Positions 18,775 through 28,859 of a DNA stretch of 64,000 nt are shown here, one piece after another. Every line of letters starts with the position of its first letter. Within the stretch, counting starts at the first letter, position 1. Location: the NCBI GenBank assembly GCA_036924085.1, contig JAVGWX010000006.1, positions 41,631,746 through 41,695,745 on the forward strand, written 5' to 3'. Origin of the DNA: Ariolimax columbianus (taxonomy: Eukaryota; Mollusca; Gastropoda; Stylommatophora; Arionidae). A program made the position numbers and the translations under genes. Below the pieces are notes generated by a model. That model saw only the letters and a list, made by a program, of their open reading frames with translations, did no database searches and was not told the DNA's origin.

Positions 18775-21700
18775 TATGATATTCTGGCCTGAGTCCTGCT
18801 CAATCACCCGACTACCCGAGTGGCATCGTTGAGCAGTGTCTACTTGCAGAAAGTCAGTGTGGTTTTCGTGCGGGGCGTGGGACGGTCGACATGATTTATG
18901 CAGCGCGTCAACTCCAGGAAACATTTCAAGTACATCAATGTGAAATGTACACAGTTTTTGTCGACCTGACAGTCAGTAGAGAAACGTTCTGTCAAACCAT
19001 GTCAAAGTTTGGTTGTCCCGGCAGATTCATTACGGTTGTCCGTCAGTTTCATGATGGCTCGAGTACTGCACGAAGGGGAATTGTCTATAGCCCTTCCAAA
19101 TACCAACGGTGACCAAAGAGGATGTGTGCTGGCTCCGGCAGATTCATTACGGTTGTCCGTCAGTTTCATGATGGCTCGAGTACTGCACGAAGGGGAATTG
19201 TCTATAGCCCTTCCAGATACCAACGGTGGCCAAAGAGGGTATGTGCTGGCTCCGACAGATTCATTACGGTTGTCCGTCAGTTTCATGATGACTCGAGTAC
19301 TGCACGAAGGGGAATTGTCTATAGCCCTTCCAGATACCAACGGTGGCCAAAGAGGGTGTGTGCTGGCTCCGGCAGATTCATTACGGTTGTCCGTCAGTTT
19401 CATGATGGCTCGAGTACTGCACGAAGGGGAATTGTCTATAGCCCTTCCAGATACCAACGGTGGCCAAAGAGGGTATGTGCTGGCTCCGACAGATTCATTA
19501 CGGTTGTCCGTCAGTTTCATGATGACTCGAGTACTGCACGAAGGGGAATTGTCTATAGCCCTTCCAGATACCAACGGTGGCCAAAGAGGGTGTGTGCTGG
19601 CTCCGGCAGATTCATTACGGTTGTCCGTCAGTTTCACGATGGCTCGAGTACTGCACTAAGGGGAATTGTCTATAGCCCTTCCAGATACCAACGGTGGCCA
19701 AAGAGGGTGTGTGCTGGCTCTGACTGATTCATTACGGTTGTCCGTCAGTTTCATGATGGCTCGAGTACTGCACGAAGGGGAATTGTCTATAGCCCTTCCA
19801 GATACCAACGGTGGCCAAAGAGGGTGTGTGCTGGCTCCGGCAGATTCATTACGGTTGTCCGTCAGTTTCATGATGGCTCGAGTACTGCACGAAGGGGAAT
19901 TGTCTATAGCCCTTCCAGATACCAACGATGGCCAAAGAGGGTGTGTGCTGGCTCCGGCAGATTCATTACGGTTGTCCGTCAGTTTCATGATGGCTCGAGT
20001 ACTGCACGAAGGGGAATTGTCTATAGCCCTTCCAGATACCAACGGTGGCCAAAGAGGGTGTGTGCTGGCTCCGACAGATTCATTACGGTTGTCCGTCAGT
20101 TTCATGATGGCTCGAGTACTGCACGAAGGGGAATTGTCTATAGCCCTTCCAGATACCAACGGTGGCCAAAGAGGGTGTGTGCTGGCTCCGGCAGATTCAT
20201 TACGGTTGTCCGTCAGTTTCATGATGGCTCGAGTACTGCACGAAGGGGAATTGTCTATAGCCCTTCCAGATACCAACGATGGCCATAGAGGGTGTGTGCT
20301 GGCTCCGGCAGATTCATTACGGTTGTCCGTCAGTTTCATGATGGCTCGAGTACTGCACGAAGGGGAATTGTCTATAGCCCTTCCAGATACCAACGGTGGC
20401 CAAAGAGGGTGTGTGCTGGCTCCGACAGATTCATTACGGTTTTCCGTCAGTTTCATGATGGCTCGAGTACTGCACGAAGGGGAATTGTCTATAGCCCTTC
20501 CAGATACCAACGGTGGCCAAAGAGGGTGTGTGCTGGCTCCGGCAGATTCATTACGGTTCTCCGTCAGTTTCATGATGGCTCGAGTACTGCACGAAGGGGA
20601 ATTGTCTATAGCCCTTCCAGATACCAACGGTGACCAAAGAGGGTGTGTGCTGGCTCCGACAGATTCATTACGGTTGTCCGTCAGTTTCATGATGGCTCGA
20701 GTACTGCACGAAGGGGAATTGTCTATAGCCCTTCCAGATACCAACGGTGGCCAAAGAGGGTGTGTGCTGGCTCCGGCAGATTCATTACGGTTGTCCGTCA
20801 TTTTCATGATGGCTCGAGTACAGCACGAAGGGGAATTGTCTATAGCCCTTCCAGATACCAACGGTGGCCAAAGAGGGTGTGTGCTGGCTCCGGCAGATTC
20901 ATTACGGTTGTTCGTCAGTTTCATGATGGCTCGAGTACTGCACGAAGGGGAATTGTCTATAGCCCTTCCAGATACCAACGGTGGCCAAAGAGGGTGTGTC
21001 CTGGCTCCGGCATTCCTAAGCATGTTCTCTGCAGCAATACTTTCTGATGATGTACATGGTGCAGCTACTGGCACGTTTATCAGGTTCAGTAGGCAAGGTC
21101 GGTTGTTCAATCCAAGACACCTGATGTCTTGTACCAAGCTGAGTGAGGTCTCAATCTTGGATCTCCTGTTCGCTGACGACTGTGCCCTTAATACAACATC
21201 AGAACATGCTATGCAATACACCTTAACGGAGTGTTAAGCAGCATGCAGCGACTTTGGTCTCGCGATCACCACTAGAAAAACTGAAGTACTATTTCAACCT
21301 GCACCTGGAAAGCCATAAACTGAACCAAATTTTACCGTACAGAACCAGCTCTCCAGGAAGTCGATAGATTGACGTCTCGGCAGTACTCTCACTAGAGAGG
21401 GAAATATTGAGTTTACGGTTACCAGCAGGTCTGCAAGGGCGAGTTCTGCGTTTAGGTGGCTGCAAACAAGCGTCTGGAGTCGACGTGGTATCAGTTTCGG
21501 CACAAAGGATAAAATGTATCGCGCTGTAGTGTTATCCACTTTTATGCATGCCTGTGAAACATGGACAATATATAGCTGTCACGCCAGACAAATAAATCAT
21601 TTTCACTTCTGCTGTCTTCGTTGGCTGATCAGGAAAAGTCTAACTCTGGAACTATTAGTATGTCTAACATGTTGAGGAAATCAATACGTCCAAGCAATAA

Positions 21701-21870
21701 GCTGAGTTAAGACGGATAGGACATGTTGTTTGCATGTCCAATAATCGTATCCCATCACTAAACATACGATGAGCTCAGAACAGGTAGCCGCTCGTTAGGA
21801 GGACAACAGATATGGTATAGAGATATTCCTTGAAAGTGTTTATGAAATGTTTCAACAATAATGTCACGTC
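18775..21870 (+). mobile_element. L-ZF LINE copy 2, split by an internal RT-derived satellite
   Basis: Before the array (18775-19021) the plus strand reads, with a frameshift, ESQCGFRAGRGTVDMIYAAR, then VFVDLTVSRETF (motif A region) and KFGCPGRFITVVRQFHDG. After the array (21011-21870) it resumes with FLSMFSAAILSDD, LLFADDCALN (motif C, Asp pair), FGLAITTRKTEV, LSTFMHACETWTIY and a degraded C-terminus. The endonuclease is absent (5' truncation). The RT segment between the FHDG and CVLAP motifs is repeated 17 times (19022-21010). The second copy of this LINE family is at 2883-5010 on the other strand. Confidence 0.9.
19022..21010. repeat. 117-bp satellite born from LINE RT coding DNA, 17 copies
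   Basis: Unit starts fall at 19022 + 117k for k = 0 to 16, with no length change. Each unit codes for the RT stretch RFITVVRQFHDG in one frame and ARVLHEGELS...GCVLAP in another; a frameshift inside the unit separates these two halves of the same RT motif. Since 117 = 3 x 39, plus-strand and minus-strand frames stay open for over 500 codons, which is an artefact. Diagnostic variants (GGCAG/GACAG, GGCTC/GACTC, CGGTGG/CGATGG) show dimeric and trimeric higher-order blocks. One unit has a C-to-T change near 19660 (CACTAAGG). Confidence 0.97.
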
Positions 21871-22139
21871 CTTTTAGTTGCTTGCAGGACTGTTACACTA
21901 ACAGCGCTTGTATCACTCAATTTTTAAATTTATTTTATTTTACGTGTTTGCCTCACTAGTTTATACTGGCGGAGGCGCGCCAAATCCACCCCAGACCATA
22001 GTCAATTAGGCGATATTAAGACGCATAAACCAGTGCTTAGATGTACGTGTGCGTCTGTATGATGTCCTAAGCTAGATTTGAGCTCTCTCAGAAGCCAGCC
22101 TAACCAAAGTGCAGTGTGAAAGTTGTGCAAGAGTGTGAT

Positions 22140-22345
22140 CCAAGGTGATCAGATCGCAGAGCGCAACCCCATCACTAGACATACGGTAAGCTCAGAACAG
22201 GAAGCCGCTCATTAGGGCAGAATAAATGTTACAGATATTCCTTGAACGTGTTTATGAGATGTTAGTTGCTTGCAGAACCGTTACACTTGCCGCGCTTGCA
22301 TCACTCAAAGTGATCAGATCGCAGAGCGGCAACCCCATCATCTAA
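22140..22345 (+). repeat. Second fragment of the L-ZF LINE 3' end inside a local direct duplication
   Basis: The 22155-22305 stretch repeats 21745-21930 (AACCCCATCACTAGACATAC, GAAGCCGCTCATTAGG, AGTTGCTTGCAG, GCGCTTGCATCACTCAA against their counterparts). It is bracketed by GTGATCAGATCGCAGAGCG at 22145 and again at 22311. This is a partial tandem duplication of the LINE 3' region. Bases 21871-22139 have no other recognisable feature. Confidence 0.7.
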
Positions 22346-22489
22346 CCTCATAGAAAGCCTACCGTCTATGAGAACATTTGCACACCGCTTCCACATCTGA
22401 CTCCACGCATGAGCGCTCTGTGTGCGGCAAAGTATGGCGTGCATTAAAGCTATAGCTGTAGCTGAACGAGACCAGATCTCGTAGCACTA

Positions 22490-22810
22490 ATCGGATACCG
22501 CTGCCTTCTTTGCTTGCAAAGTTCGACATAATACTATTGGCTGAAACTGAGGACGAATTACAAGACCTTGCGTGGCACGTCAGTAAGTCCAGTGCAGAGA
22601 TTGGTCTATACATTACTACTTAAAAAACAACCATGAAAACTATTAGTACAAATGAGAAGCCTAAATTGTTTTATCAAAGTAAATGGAGAGGTACTGGATC
22701 AGCTGACATGTATCTAATATTTTGGGCATGTTATAATGGACAACGCCAAATGTGAAACTGAAATTAAGAGGAGACACATTCAGTAAAAAAACAAAACATT
22801 TTCCCATCTA
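22490..22810 (+). pseudogene. LINE reverse-transcriptase fragment after the catalytic box
   Basis: The plus strand reads ILLAETEDELQDLAWHVSKS, SAEIGLYITT, MKTISTNEKPKLFYQ and EIKRRHIQ-like pieces. This is the region immediately C-terminal of the YADD box in RTE-like LINEs (AETEEELQDLVNxVxxASxxxGLxINxxKT). The fragment is degraded by frameshifts and is cut at its 3' end by SINE A at 22811. Confidence 0.75.
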
Positions 22811-23060
22811 AAGAGAGGAGACGGCGTGGGTTAGTGGTTAAGTGGCACGGCTCACAATCCGAAGGTGCTGCGTTCGATACCCATCACAGCACCGGCCGTT
22901 ATCCCGGGGAAGCAAACCCTTAGAAAATGCAGGAGGAAGCACATCCTTACATAAAATGCATGCTGAAGTCGGATGCACTGGGCAGATAGGCGAAGAATAA
23001 AAACCACAGTGCAACGCACACCGCCTTAAGGATTTAATAAATAAGATAAACGCAAAAATA
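22811..23060 (+). mobile_element. SINE A copy 1 (tRNA-derived)
   Basis: GGAGACGGCGTGGGTTAGTG carries a box A-like element (TGGGTTAGTGG) and GCGTTCGATACCC is the box B. The body has CGGCCGTTATCCCGGGGAAG, AATGCAGGAGGAAGCA and CTGAAGTCGGATGCACTGGG, and the end is A-rich. The same family is at 45300-45572 and 53195-53447 (minus). CATCTAAAGAGAG before it and CATCTAGAGAG after it are an imperfect candidate target-site duplication in the LINE fragment. Confidence 0.85.
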
Positions 23061-23300
23061 ATACAACAACACATCTAGAGAGCTAGTATATAAGTTTAAG
23101 ACATGGCTGGTGTGTAATGGGACAAACATTAGAGTTCCTTCTCTCCTAGGCGAACTGCTTGAACAGGCTAACAAGCTTCGTCTACACGGATTTACAGAAA
23201 GAGTTTACTATCTCTTAGATTGGCTACCAACCAAGGCTAATGAGCACAATCTGCACGCCCAGTTGTACCACCGGGTACTCGGTCGCGCCCCACAGTAGGC
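23061..23300. other. Unassigned stretch
   Basis: A 62-codon plus-strand frame (23110-23298) is present, but I recognise no family, signal or motif. Nothing supports calling it a gene. Confidence 0.3.
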
Positions 23301-23895
23301 TCGTTAAGAAATAGGAGGCCACTTATGAAGGTGCTGCTGGGGACACAATAATGTAGGAGAAGCCATTGACATGGTAACTCATGAACGGCAAGCAGAACAG
23401 TGAATCCAGCGGCGATCTCTACACCAAGAAAGAAGAGTGTATCAGACGCTTCACTTTCCTGTAACAAGCGGGACGTCCAGCCCACAAGTACCAGAGAGTG
23501 CTGGCTATTCTTGAGGCGATTAGAGTATCATCGGATGTCTCGAGTAACTAGAATTTGCGGGCAACGACTCCACTGCCTTGTATAAACCTCGGGGGAGGGT
23601 GGGGCTACGGGAGAAAGCCCAGACAGAAAATCCGGAGTGGTAGCATCTCAGGCGGATGGTTTCAAAATTGCGAACTCATTCCGGCAGCTCCTGCAGCTGA
23701 GCTGGTGCCAAATTGTCATGCTTTGTATTCTTTTGGATTACACCAGCGAGACAGAGAGGGGGATCCTGCAGTTTGGCCAGTCCAGTGTCCCCATATTCAG
23801 CGCCCAGGCTTGCGCCCTGGCAGCCTACTCACAGGGCGCCACGCGCTTGGTCTGCAAAGACTAAGACGCCTATGAATGAATGAATGAATGGGATA
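23300..23895 (+). repeat. Unknown GC-richer segment ending in (TGAA)n
   Basis: This ~590-bp stretch is richer in G and C than its surroundings and ends CGCCTATGAATGAATGAATG. A short tandem tetranucleotide end like this is typical of a retroposed element. Overlapping frames (23555-23875) give a ~106-residue translation that I do not recognise. I cannot decide between a decayed LINE 5' region and a non-autonomous element. Confidence 0.4.
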
Positions 23896-23984
23896 ACAAA
23901 CAATTAGCCAGAGAATAGAATACAATCCCTATAAATCTGGATGCACGAGAGAATGGATCGCATTTCATGGAAACAACGACCCCC

Positions 23985-24270
23985 AAATGTAGAAATCCTA
24001 GAAAAAAACTTGGAGTGAAAAGAGAACTGTTGAAAGATATGAAGAACAGACAAGTTATATTTTAGCCACATTAGAAGACGACACTTGTAAAATTACTAGA
24101 GGGAAAGATTAAAAACAGTCGAACAGAAGGTACGAAACGCTAGAAACGGGAGGATATCACAGGATGGATGAGCAGCAGTTGGCATCCAGCGGGAGAGCTA
24201 TAGAATGGTAGAGAACCATTGCATCCAACATTCTTTGTTGAGACGGCATTTGAATTGAATTGAATTTGTA
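23985..24270 (+). mobile_element. LINE 3'-end remnant with GAATT-type tail
   Basis: Plus-strand frames contain FSHIRRRHL, a degraded LLEGKIKNSRTEG, and MDEQQLASSGRAIEW before a stop. This matches the GHxxR...LLEGxxxGxRxxGR...RTxDRxxW layout of LINE C-termini. It ends in TTGAATTGAATTGAATTT (24252-24269). Confidence 0.65.
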
Positions 24271-24294
24271 CACAGATTACACAATATGACTATG

Positions 24295-24900
24295 TGTTAC
24301 ACGGGTTGTTACGTCTTCTGCTTATTCTTCTTCTTTTTCTTCTTCTTCTTATTTTTCCCCTACCTCTTCTTCGATCAACTGATGCTATGCTTCTAATCCG
24401 GTGAGGTTCATGAAGGAGACTGTGCGTTTCCGGGGTTCGCCGCTTCCCCACAACTTTTCGAGCACGGACGATCCTCAGGGTTAGCCTGGCTCTTTTTTGT
24501 CAACATAAGTATGGAAGTATATGTTCTGGTGTTTGCTTGGGTGCTTCCTAATCGCATGTGTAGTTAGTTGTCTCTAAAACACATTTTGTGGAGGTGGATT
24601 TTGAGTCTACGATGGCGTGTTTTGAGTCTGAAGATCCGTGTCTTCCCATCTCTTCTTTGTTTGTCTATGCTGTCATTTTCTGGTTTGCATCATTTGTGTT
24701 GGTCTCTTCAACTTGTCCTCATGGATCGTCTTATGAGTGTCGTTACTTCGTGGATGAAGAGTCTGCGTGCTGCTACTTTCGACTTTTGCTATCTCATCTG
24801 CATTCTTGTTTCCAAAGTTTCCACAGTAGCCCGGATTTCATTGCAGGACTAGATCTTTCTTTTTGAACAGTAACCTTTTGTTTGTTTTATTTCATGTAAG
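24295..24900 (-). pseudogene. J2 Jockey-like LINE, RNase H C-terminal fragment with (GAA)n tail
   Basis: The minus strand matches the plus strand at 36580-36900: AATGCAAACCAGAAAATGAC against ATGATGCAAACCAGAAAATG, then CTCAAAATCCACCTCCACAA and CCAAGCAAACACCAGAACAT. Decoded, it corresponds to the IFRLRT...LHKMCLRD..TCDCEAPKQTPEHIL region after the RNase H domain. It ends in a (GAA)n-rich stretch seen as CTT repeats at 24318-24350. Frameshifted and truncated. Confidence 0.7.
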
Positions 24901-25139
24901 AGTCTGTCGTGTTTGTGACCTGAGATGGCTTGGAGTACGCTCCTGAAGTCTGTTAGGTTGACAGTTTGTTCTTGCACCTGTGTTTTGGATTATAATATTC
25001 TAAGCTGCTATATCTACAGGTGTTGCTTCAGTTGCTGGTTTGGAGTGTTTTTAAAAACATGGGTTATTTAATGTCTTTGTGGAAGAGATTGAGTGTCTAG
25101 AAGATCTGAAGGTCTAGCAAGAGAAACACAGTCCAAAGA

Positions 25140-25375
25140 AAGTTTACTTGCGTGTAACTGAACAGTAGCTCCCCGTAGTAATGAATGTCGCGCAGATGAA
25201 GCTAGGCATAGTACAACCACCTGCAATACCACGGTCCACTTTTATCAGCATGCTCGGGATGTAAGGAAAGGCACTACAACCCGCCACTTAAAGTTCTTTT
25301 CAAAGAACACAAAATAGTAAGCTTACTCTTTGTGGGCATTAAACAACAATTACAACAACAACAATAAAAAAAATA
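25140..25375 (+). mobile_element. Family D retroposon copy, (AAC)n tail
   Basis: Contains CCCCGTAGTAATGAATGTCG, GCAGATGAAGC, ATCAGCATGCTCGGGATG and CAACCCGCCACTTAA, then GGGCATTAAACAACAATTAC and an (AAC)n tail. Same order as the copies at 27275-27570 and 37310-37555. It is 5'-truncated relative to those and has no 37-bp array. Bases 24901-25139 are unassigned. Confidence 0.8.
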
Positions 25376-25384
25376 AGGGGGACA

Positions 25385-26235
25385 GCAACAAACTGTCTTC
25401 TTCTTCTTGTTCTTCTTCGGCGTTGATCCTAAAAAAATAACACTGTCGTTGTTTACAGCAAGACTGCGATATCTCCCTCTTTTAGATCAACACACCAGAT
25501 TTACAGGACAGTCTTTTGTGGGAACAGGTTTACCTTTCCTCTTTGATCCCTGTTCGTGTAGCCAGGCTGCAATAGGTGCAGGCTTCCAGTACCACCACTT
25601 GGAGCCAGTAATGTCTTCGTTAGCTATGGGTCATTGACCCTGGTTCAAGTAGCCAGCTATGGGTCATTGACCCTGGTTCAAGCAGCCAGCTATGGGTCAT
25701 TGACCCTGGTTCAAGCAGCCAGCTATGGGTCATTGACCCTGGTTCAAGCAGCCAGCTATGGGTCATTGACCCTGGTTCAAGCAGCCAGCTATGGGTCATT
25801 GACCCTGGTTCAAGCAGCCAGCTATGGGTCATTGACCCTGGTTCAAGCATCCAGCTATGGGTCATTGACCCAGGTTCAATCAGCCAGCTATGGGTCATTG
25901 ACCCTGGTTCAAGCGGCCAGCTATGGGTCATTGACCCTGGTTCAAGCGGCCAGCTATGGGTCATTGACCCTGGTTCAAGCAGCCAGCTATGGGTCATTGA
26001 CCCTGGTTCAAGTAGCCAGGTATGGGTCATTGACCCAGGTTCAATCAGCCAGCTATGGGTCATTGACCCTGGTTCAAGCGGCCAGCTATGGGTCATTGAC
26101 CCTGGTTCAAGCAGCCAGCTATGGGTGATTGACCCTGGTTCAATCAGCCAGCTATGGGTCATTGACCCTGGTTCAAGTAGCCAGCTATGGGTCATTGACC
26201 CTGGTTCAAGCAGCCAGCTATGAGTCGTTGGCTTC
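25385..26235 (-). mobile_element. SVG retroposon copy with expanded 33-bp VNTR
   Basis: On the minus strand the order is VNTR (26235-25617), a short body (25616-25430) and a (GAA)n-type tail (CTT repeats at 25396-25419). The body shares GCAGCCTGGCTAC against GCAGACTGGCTAA with the copy at 2020-2507, and both have a related 33-bp array on the same side. A single diverged unit of this array, with the same neighbour sequence, occurs at 45590-45680. Confidence 0.65.
25617..26235. repeat. 33-bp minisatellite, 18 copies, each with the palindrome GGGTCATTGACCC
   Basis: TATGGG recurs from 25625 to the partial last unit at 26219, exactly 18 x 33 bp. Nearly every unit carries GGGTCATTGACCC, an inverted repeat of the half-site GGGTCA with a 1-bp spacer; one unit has GGGTGATTGACCC. 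This matches the IR-1 consensus bound by EcR/USP- or FXR/RXR-type nuclear receptors (RGGTCANTGACCY). Frames on both strands are open throughout only because 33 is divisible by three. No function is shown by the sequence. Confidence 0.97.
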
Positions 26236-26482
26236 TGCCTGCTCAACCCCCGTGTTTCTTCTTCGGCTCCTATTACCACAAAGATATGTACTTATTGAGA
26301 TTATGATAATTCAAACGTCACAAAGGATCAGTAATCAGTTCTTTGGACGTTTTATGAGAACGCATTTGTCTAACTATATTGTCAAACGACACGCAGTTCT
26401 TGTGAAACGAAATAAAGATACCAACAAGAGAAGATATTGAAGGGTATAGAATCTGAAGACAACAAAATCACTTACATAAACT

Positions 26483-26966
26483 TACGAAGGACGTTCAAGT
26501 AAAACCGGAACTTATTTGTAATAACAAATTATTTTTTAACAAGCAATCAAAATGTTATTTATTCTTCGATATAATCTCCTGCAACGTGTATGTACTTATC
26601 CCAGCGTTTAAGTACTGCTTGAATAGCTTCAGCGTAGAAAGATTTGTCAGTATGTCTGTACCAATCCAGGACACCTTGTTTCACTTCGTCCCCAGTGCTG
26701 AAATGCTGACCTCCTAGAATTCTTTTAGGCGTCCAAACAGATGGAAATCGCATGTAGCGAGGTCTGGGCTGCAAGGTAGATGTCTTAGTACCTACCAGTC
26801 GAGTTGCTGCAGATGGCACATAGTCTGGTGAGCTGTATGCAATCGAGCGTTTTCTTCCAGGAGCAAGACGCCCTTTGTGATCCAACCAGGCCTTTTTTCT
26901 GAAGAAAGTTATGACTCAAAACGCAATTTAGAGACAGGTTATGCGTCGATTTTTCAGGATAAGGCG
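26483..26966 (-). pseudogene. Mariner transposase C-terminal half with 3' terminal inverted repeat
   Basis: Minus-strand frames give NARLHTAHQTMCHLQQLDW, SPDLATCDFHLFG-like sequence (the last catalytic Asp of the D,D34D triad lies in CDFHLF) and LGGQHFSTGDEVKQGVLDWY, ending VLKRWDKYIHVAGDYIEE and a stop. Beyond the stop, CGAAGGACGTTCAAGTAAAA at 26485 on the plus strand, preceded by TA, is a mariner-type terminal inverted repeat at a TA target. The 5' half is missing: the element is cut at 26966, exactly where the 2.7-kb duplicated segment begins. Frameshifts make it inactive. Confidence 0.9.
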
Positions 26967-27274
26967 TTCTTCTAAACATTACTCTACTATCATTTCTGCT
27001 GCTTCCTGTTCAGTTATTACACTACACTAATATTCTCAAACCGTGGTTTTTGAAAATCTGTGAAACATATGCCTTTTTAGTGCTGTTTTTATTGATTTTG
27101 TCCTTGATAAATACTTTTCCCTTCTAGATATATCAGTAATCGTCGATATCTCAATTGATAAAACTCTGTCGTCATGGCTTTTTTTTCCATTGCAGAGATC
27201 AGTGTGTTTCAGTGTTGCTGATTTTTAGGGCAGAAAAAATATAGTTGCTTACCACGACAGTCAGTGCGCTGTGT

Positions 27275-27570
27275 GCAGGCTAGGCTTATATTTTATCCTC
27301 ATTGGCCTATACCTCGGCTTCCTAGTAACCTTTCCTGGAAACAGGCTGTTTTCATGATAGTCTGACTAACTGAGAGACGGATCGATGTGATCCCCGTAGT
27401 AGTGAGTGACACGCAGATGAAGCCAAGTATAGCACAACCGCCTGGAGGACCCCGGTCAACCTTCATCAGCACGCTCGGGATTTGAGGAAAGCTATTGCAA
27501 CCCGCCACTTAACTACCTTTTGAGGGCGCACAAAAGAGTAACCTAATTGTGGGCATTCGCAAACAACAAC
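27275..27570 (+). mobile_element. Family D retroposon in duplication copy 1
   Basis: Includes CTTTCCTGGAAACAGGCTG, TCCCCGTAGTAGTGAGTGAC, AACCTTCATCAGCACGCTCG, GCAACCCGCCACTTAAC and a degraded tail CATTCGCAAACAACAACC. This is the most complete family D body in the window and serves as the reference. No 37-bp array precedes it. Confidence 0.8.
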
Positions 27571-27619
27571 CTCCTTGGAAGACACAAAAACAATTTTGAT
27601 CTTACCCGGATTCGAAACG

Positions 27620-27820
27620 GTGTCTTTCCACTGCTTCTTCTTCTTCTTCTTCTGTGTTTGTTCTCAAACTCCCACTACCAAGTCCTGAACAGGGCTTGGC
27701 AAGAAGCGAGATGTAGTCCGGAGAACGGAATGCGTTGTGTCGCTAGTTTACAGACTGGCTGCAATATTTGCACCTTTCGGTCCGACACATTCGTTTTCGG
27801 CATGTCTTCCCTCTAAATTT
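27620..27820 (-). mobile_element. SVG 3' part with (GAA)n tail in duplication copy 1
   Basis: On the minus strand: ACACATTCG-type start, GTGTCGGACCGAAAGGTGC, AAATATTGCAGCCAGTCTG, GCATTCCGTTCTCCGGACTA, then AGAACAAACACAGAAGAAGA. This matches the bodies at 2020-2307 (minus) and 11350-11505 (plus). Confidence 0.75.
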
Positions 27821-27884
27821 CGTTGCCATAACGACTTGATCACGTCAATCTCATCATTATTTGACAGTCATATTTTGAGTCGGT

Positions 27885-28172
27885 TTTTTTAATCCGTTTT
27901 TTAGTCCATTTTTTTAATCCATTTTTTTAGTCCGTTTTTTAAGTCCATTTTTTGAGTCCGTATTTTGAGTCCGTTTTTTGAGTCAGTTTTTGAGTCCGTT
28001 TTTTGAGTCCGTTTTTGAGTCCGTTTTTTGAGTCCGTTTTTTGAGTCCGTTTTTGAGTCCGTTTTTGAGTCCGTTTTTGAGTCCGTTTTTGAGTCCGTTT
28101 TTTGAGTCCGTTTTTGAGTCCGTTTTTGAGTCCGTTTTTGAGTCCGTTTTTGAGTCCGTTTTTGAGTCCATT
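27885..28172. repeat. 12-13 bp minisatellite (TTTTTGAGTCCG)n, copy 1
   Basis: About 22 units of TTTTTGAGTCCG or TTTTTTGAGTCCG, with variants near the left edge (TTTTAATCC, TTTTAGTCC). The corresponding array at 37895-38217 differs in unit order and contains a TTTACAGTCCG variant. Lys/Asp/Gln-rich frames here are artefacts. Bases 28173-28859 show no recognised element. Confidence 0.95.
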
Positions 28173-28859
28173 TTGCTATAAACGGTTTTGGTTTGTGTTT
28201 ATTGTATTTAATCCTGGTGTTATCGGCACCCGAGAAATAACCAAGGAATATCAAAACAGAAACTTGTCTGTCATATGGTAAGAAGGATCGTCATTTTTCT
28301 CGTGTTTTTCATGTCATCATTGCTAATTGAGACCAATACAGATTATTCAATGAATTATGCAATTTTTATTTAGTGTATCAATAGCGGGGTATAGTTTCTC
28401 CTGAACAGAGTGGGTGTGGCCACATCCTGATTCACAGATCTACGTTCTGTGGGTAGTCCTTAAGTTCATGGGCTGCTGTCTTGTCTGTCAAGCCAGAGTA
28501 ACATAGACTAGTAGTACCCATCCTGGATTTGGTGTACATGTGGTATCTGAATCAGGTGTGGCCAGATCGGCGAGGATATATGATTATTTATTATTATTCA
28601 ATGAATATGTTTTTGCCCATTAATTGTGACGTTTGCTTTTTCCAATGTAACCCTAGGAAATATTACAGTCTCAGTTTCATTCGACAGACGTTTCTAAGGA
28701 GGGTGGTGCATGTGACCAGCTGCCCTCGGCTGTAGAAACTAGAAAAAAAAATGACAAGAAACATTAAACAAGCTATAGGGAGGTTACTTTTTGCAAATTT
28801 ATATAATAGAATGTAATGGGCGGAGGATTGATGAGGAAGAGATTGAGGTGGACTTGGTT

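Noticed and set aside
19656..21237. Open frames of 521-523 codons on both strands
   Set aside because: They exist because a 117-bp unit (3 x 39) without stops in those frames is repeated. Only the last ~75 plus-strand codons after 21011 are real RT sequence.
25620..26279. Repetitive 219-codon minus-strand frame and 164-codon plus-strand frame
   Set aside because: Produced by the 33-bp array; the same DNA is open on both strands and there is no start context or non-repetitive domain.
27901..28254. Lys/Thr/Gln/Asp-rich frames
   Set aside because: Translations of the (TTTTTGAGTCCG)n array; the duplicate locus gives a different translation because the array differs.
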